Origin: Coriobacteriaceae bacterium
GTDB taxonomy: Bacteria > Actinomycetota > Coriobacteriia > Coriobacteriales > QAMH01
Assembly: GCA_025992705.1 (NCBI GenBank)
Contig: DAJPGJ010000001.1
Coordinates: forward strand, 186,001-250,000
Length of the DNA: 64,000 nt
Reading direction: 5' to 3'
Position 1 is the stretch's first letter. Each line of letters opens with the position of its first letter. Positions 60,803 to 64,000 of this stretch are shown here, one piece after another. Position numbers and translations under genes: made by a program. The notes under the pieces are model-generated. The model saw nothing but the letters and a program-made list of their open reading frames with translations, had not been told where the DNA came from and did not search any database.

Positions 60803-61804
60803 CTACTCGTCGCCGGATTGCGCGCCCGTATCCTCCTCACCTGGGGTTTCCGGCGTATCGGGGTTGGGTTCCTCGGGATTATCCGGTTCTGCTGACACGC
60901 CGATGCCAAATGCCTTGGCTGGCAGCGTCGCCAGATCGGTCTTTCCTGCAAGAAGCGTATCGCCATCGGTACCAAGCCACTTGGTTGCGATGACACGCAT
61001 GACGCCGTTTTCGTTGATCGTCTTGATGGCGGTGTTAACGCCACTCGAAAGCGCGGAGCTCTGCGTGAGCGTCACGGCGTAGATGGGCGTGACGCAATCT
61101 GCGCCCAGGAATCCCATGCGGATGACGCTCTCGTAGTTGCGCGCAAAGTAATCGCCGATGACTGCGTCGGTCACCAGGAACTTCTGCTCGCCGTTGTTGA
61201 GCGCGTCAAATGCCGCCTGCATGGTGGGCATGGCGACGATCTTGTCGATGCCGAGAAGCTCCTGCATTTTGCTCGCAGCAGTGGTCTCGGCCTGGACGAG
61301 CACCTTGGCGGTGCCAGCAGCCGTCTGCGCTGCGACATCCTCGATGGAGACGGGACGGTTGGTGCTCAGGCAAAACAGCGAGAGGCCGTCCGTCAGATAT
61401 GGATCGCTGTAGGTAACGAGGTCGCCCGTGCCGGACTTGGTGAGCCCGAGAGCAACATCGACCTGCTTGTTGCTGAGCGCGAAGCGACCACTCGACCCGA
61501 CATCGATGATCTGCATGCGCAAGCCGAGCTCCTGGGCGACGGCCGCAGCAACGTCGACATCAATACCGACGGTCTGATTGCTCGAATTGGTGCCGCCATA
61601 CGGTGAGTTGCTCGTGTTGATGCCCACGGTGAGCACGCCCTCGGTGATGGTTGCCGAAGCATCCAGCTTGGGCGTGAGATTGCTCTCAACCTGCGTCTTG
61701 GTTTGAAGCTGGCACGCGGACAGCCCGACCACGGCAAGCATGCACACGGCAAGCGCCATGATGATCGAGGCTATTGTCTTGTGTTTGATTTGCTTTGCGA
61801 ACAT
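60803..61804 (-). CDS. solute-binding lipoprotein of a polar amino-acid ABC system, orphan
   Basis: 333 residues from the ATG at 61804 (GGAG upstream). Lipoprotein signal with lipobox LSAC (Cys31), then an SBP_bac_3 domain (about 50-290: VLTVGINTSNSPYGG; GIDVDVAAAVAQELG; VDVALGLTKSGTGDLVTYSDPYLTDG). The mature protein ends in a 30-residue Pro/Glu/Asp tail. No permease or ATPase gene is beside it. Has a long 5' leader (61805-62117). The ligand may be an amino acid, by family. Confidence 0.85.
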   Translation of the reverse strand: MFAKQIKHKTIASIIMALAVCMLAVVGLSACQLQTKTQVESNLTPKLDASATITEGVLTVGINTSNSPYGGTNSSNQTVGIDVDVAAAVAQELGLRMQIIDVGSSGRFALSNKQVDVALGLTKSGTGDLVTYSDPYLTDGLSLFCLSTNRPVSIEDVAAQTAAGTAKVLVQAETTAASKMQELLGIDKIVAMPTMQAAFDALNNGEQKFLVTDAVIGDYFARNYESVIRMGFLGADCVTPIYAVTLTQSSALSSGVNTAIKTINENGVMRVIATKWLGTDGDTLLAGKTDLATLPAKAFGIGVSAEPDNPEEPNPDTPETPGEEDTGAQSGDE

Positions 61805-62117
61805 CTTGCTCCGTTTTTCATGGGCCAGTGAAAGTGCTCCTCCCAACTGACCTGGTTTTTGACCCCACACTCGCATACAGAAACTTTTGCCTGATACTAT
61901 CTCACTACTCATTTTCTCGCCCGGGCCACCGTATGTGACCATAACGGACGGTACGTCTTACCCCTAAGATGCGCCATGCTCACGTGCAGGAAACCCTGCC
62001 CGCTTACGTGGATCCTTTCGACCGCATCTGCCTTGGACTAGAGCTGTTTTACCAGCTCGCAACCACAGACTTGGGAGGAGCGGCTCTAGTGTATCACGCA
62101 GCAGATAATCGCGCGGT
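61805..62117 (-). ncRNA. 313-nt leader of the solute-binding gene with mutually exclusive hairpins
   Basis: Transcribed toward the lipoprotein gene. An outer stem ACTAGAGC (62037-62044) with GCTCTAGT (62083-62090) competes with GAGCTG (62041-62046) pairing CAGCTC (62053-62058). A second hairpin uses GCAGG/CCTGC (about 61985-62000). TACACT on the minus strand near 62090-62096 is a possible -10. It matches no riboswitch class I recognise. Contains no gene. Confidence 0.4.
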
Positions 62118-64000
62118 CTAGATTCTCCGCAAAACAAAACAATGGTGGACCTGGGCATGTCGCTCGAAATCCAACGGTATCGTCTTGTCGGTGATGTCAA
62201 CGACCTGCACGCCCGCACGTTCGATCGTCCCGCGGTCAAGCTTGAATCCACGCAGATTACACGAGAACACCGCAGCACCGCCACGGCTTAGCAGGCGGCT
62301 CACACCGATGAGCAGCTCGGCATGGTCGCGTTGCACGTCCCAGCCGCGCGTGCGCATCTTCGCGGAGTTCGAGAAGGTGGGCGGATCGACGAAGATGAGG
62401 TCCCAGCGCATTTTCGTGTGACGCGTTTGCTGGACCCATTCGACGCAATCGGCACGCACGAACTCCTGATGGCCATTCATGAGGCCGTTAAGTTCCATGT
62501 TGCGCTCGCCCCATTGCAGGTAGGTGTTCGAGAGGTCTACACTCGTCGTGAACTTCGCCCCATGGGCAGCGGCATAGACACTTGCCGTGCAAGTGTAGGC
62601 AAAGAGGTTGAGGAAGCTCTTGCCCGCGGCAAGCTTGCCGACAAGTTCGCGTGTGTCACGATGGTCGAGGAACAGGCCCGTGTCCAGATAACTCGCAAGA
62701 TCGACCTCGAAGAGCAGGCCGTTCTCCTGCGTGATGAGGCTGGGACAAGGGGACAGGTCGTTTGTCCCACTGGGGTTCGTGGGACAAACGACCTGTCCCC
62801 TTGTCCCAGTACCCTTCGCGTATTGCGAGCCGCCCTTGGCACGCACGCGACGCTTCACGAAGATGTCATCTGCGGAAACATCGAGCACGACACTTGCGAT
62901 GTTGAGGGCATCGGTCATGCGCCGTGCCGCCTTGGTCGCATCGATGCTCTTGGGTGGCGCATACTCGGCGACGTGCACGAGGCGCCTGCCCACATCCTTG
63001 CCCGCCCCCTCATAGAGGTCGATGGCCATGTTGTAGTCGGGCAAATCCGCATCGTAGATGCGATAGGCCGAAATACCGTTCTTGCTCGCCCATTTGCGAC
63101 GCTGCTTGAAGACCTTGTTGAGACGGTCGGCGAACTGCTGCGCGCTTGCGTCGTAGACGGCGAGCTGCCTGTCACGCACGCTCACCTGTGCAGCACGGGA
63201 TGCGTCACCGCGCAGGTCGAAGAGCGCGATGTCGCAGGGAGCGGACCCGTTCATGCAGCTATAGCCCCGCGTGCGCTCCCTGCCTAGATAGGCATCGGCA
63301 TCTTGGCCCTCCACGAGCATGACAGCTGCCTCAAGCGGTTTGGCGTCAAGCAATTCGCCGGCAAGCTGCGCGTAGCGCGCGGGCAGGGTCGCCTCGAGGC
63401 ACTCCGTGCTGACGAAGAGGCAGCTCGCGAACAAGCCCCGGGCGTCGGCACGGCGCATGATGGCGTTGGCAAGCGCATCTCGGCTCGGTAGAAACTCGAT
63501 GAGCGGAACGATAGCCGCAGCCTTTGCTCGGGCCCGTGCGCACGCCATCTCGCGCTCGCGGGCCTCTGTCGCGTATATCACAACCTCGCGCGTCCCTGCT
63601 TGGGCACGCGCGTCAGCAGCGTCGAGGATGGTCTCCCACAACCCTTCGTCATGGCCACACCACCCCGAGAATCCCCAGGTAGAGCGTGTGATACCCGGCG
63701 CCACATCACCCGCTATCAGAGCCGCTTCGATGACGAGGGTGCCCGCGGCGCACATGCTATCAACGAGTATCTCGCCGCGCCTTGCGCGCGCGGGCCAATC
63801 CGCCGCGAGGAGCATGGCGGCAGCGAGCGTTTCGTGTATGAGAGGCGAGTTGCTCCGTGCGGCATCGCGGTACCCGCGATTCTCAAGCGAGGTGCCCGAG
63901 AGATCGATGTAGACGGTCGCTCGCCTAGCGTGAAGGTTTACCTGAATGAGCAGGTCGGGGTGTTGCGCGTCGACATCGGGACGTTCGCCGCGCTCATCGC
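62118..64000 (-). CDS. rlmL: bifunctional 23S rRNA methyltransferase RlmKL (5' end outside window)
   Basis: At least 627 residues; the frame is open to the right edge. The first visible part (DLSGTSLENRGYR, then SPLIHETLAAAMLLAADW) follows the THUMP domain in the RlmL (m2G2445) half, with VDSMCAAGTLVIEAALIA as SAM motif. The second half is RlmK (m7G2069): GLFLDHRDTRELVG, FLNLFAYTCTASVYAA, DWDLIFVDPPTFSNS-like LIFVDPPTFSNS. A 24-residue insert encoded by a perfect palindrome lies between KGGSQYAKG and GLLFEVDLASYLDTG. Stop at 62118. Confidence 0.9.
   Translation of the reverse strand, partial: DERGERPDVDAQHPDLLIQVNLHARRATVYIDLSGTSLENRGYRDAARSNSPLIHETLAAAMLLAADWPARARRGEILVDSMCAAGTLVIEAALIAGDVAPGITRSTWGFSGWCGHDEGLWETILDAADARAQAGTREVVIYATEAREREMACARARAKAAAIVPLIEFLPSRDALANAIMRRADARGLFASCLFVSTECLEATLPARYAQLAGELLDAKPLEAAVMLVEGQDADAYLGRERTRGYSCMNGSAPCDIALFDLRGDASRAAQVSVRDRQLAVYDASAQQFADRLNKVFKQRRKWASKNGISAYRIYDADLPDYNMAIDLYEGAGKDVGRRLVHVAEYAPPKSIDATKAARRMTDALNIASVVLDVSADDIFVKRRVRAKGGSQYAKGTGTRGQVVCPTNPSGTNDLSPCPSLITQENGLLFEVDLASYLDTGLFLDHRDTRELVGKLAAGKSFLNLFAYTCTASVYAAAHGAKFTTSVDLSNTYLQWGERNMELNGLMNGHQEFVRADCVEWVQQTRHTKMRWDLIFVDPPTFSNSAKMRTRGWDVQRDHAELLIGVSRLLSRGGAAVFSCNLRGFKLDRGTIERAGVQVVDITDKTIPLDFERHAQVHHCFVLRRI
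62740..62809. repeat. in-frame REP-like palindrome inside rlmKL
   Basis: Two identical 31-bp inverted arms (62740-62770 and 62779-62809) with an 8-nt loop. Arm words: GGGACAAGGGGACAGGTC and CGTTTGTCCC. Related to 56368-56396. The frame stays open across it. Confidence 0.92.

Noticed and set aside
61964..62110. SRP RNA, 6S RNA or tRNA
   Set aside because: A CCAAGGCAGATG word recalls SRP RNA, but the conserved GGAAGG-type loop is absent, and no tRNA cloverleaf can be formed.

Overview
The window is GC-rich chromosomal DNA with tight, mostly minus-strand operons. The gene set suggests an anaerobic actinobacterium of the class Coriobacteriia (Eggerthella/Slackia/Olsenella-like). The pointers are a fused acetyl-CoA carboxylase AccD-AccA, FabK as the enoyl-ACP reductase, a flavo-diiron protein fused to rubredoxin, a DUF3810 metallopeptidase, an acetylene-hydratase-like molybdopterin enzyme with satellite zinc-ribbon mini-proteins, and a proton-translocating transhydrogenase. 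No rRNA or tRNA was seen, so the taxonomic call rests on gene content only.

Layout. 1-2.3 kb: rpsF-ssb-rpsR and an M23 peptidase. 2.4-4 kb: purM-purN. 4.1-7.6 kb: LytS/LytR-type two-component system and a glycosyltransferase. 7.8-11 kb: YtxH protein, PRC-barrel protein and rnr. 11.2-13.8 kb: flavo-diiron/rubredoxin protein, a stand-alone cyanophycin-synthetase-N-like domain and an RlpA-like secreted protein. 14-19 kb: dnaB, purA, purD, NUDIX, purE. 19.3-24.2 kb: leuA divergent from pntAB. 24.6-28.3 kb: DUF3810 metallopeptidase, membrane Ser/Thr kinase with a small HTH partner, and a DUF4190-like membrane protein. 28.5-36.9 kb: fatty-acid synthesis cluster acpP-fabK-fabD-fabG-fabF-fabZ-accDA with divergent fabH. 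37-43.8 kb: accessory island with a DUF4143 ATPase, a Sau3AI-like restriction-modification pair, NUDIX, two toxin-antitoxin pairs and a TatD-linked radical SAM protein. 44-47.3 kb: serA, a DUF559-like nuclease-fold protein and a small orphan. 47.6-54 kb: XRE-cupin regulator with an acyl-CoA ligase, a molybdenum/tungsten enzyme interrupted by two +1 frameshifts, mini-proteins and a TetR regulator. 54-64 kb: ilvBN, TauE/SafE permease, coiled-coil wall hydrolase, serC, hpf, an orphan solute-binding lipoprotein and rlmKL (truncated by the window edge).

What stands out is the non-coding and repeat layer. (i) Four intergenic arrays (24.36-24.58, 36.87-36.96, 43.89-44.07 and 47.38-47.56 kb) each sit 5' of one gene. 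Each is built of 4-6 copies of a 17-26-nt unit with the same plan (a GC-rich box, an A/T tract, then an array-specific 8-10-nt word). Copies are spaced mostly at 23 nt or at about 20-nt multiples (40-42, 62, 103), which fits binding on one face of the helix. One array overlaps the promoter of the DUF4143 ATPase. This is the best candidate for an undescribed regulatory system. (ii) At least four families of REP-like palindromes are scattered through the window; two lie in frame inside genes (rlmKL and the TauE permease), one is a perfect 66-bp palindrome, and one serves as a terminator. (iii) AccDA carries an extra N-terminal domain that looks like a decayed biotin-carboxylase N-domain.
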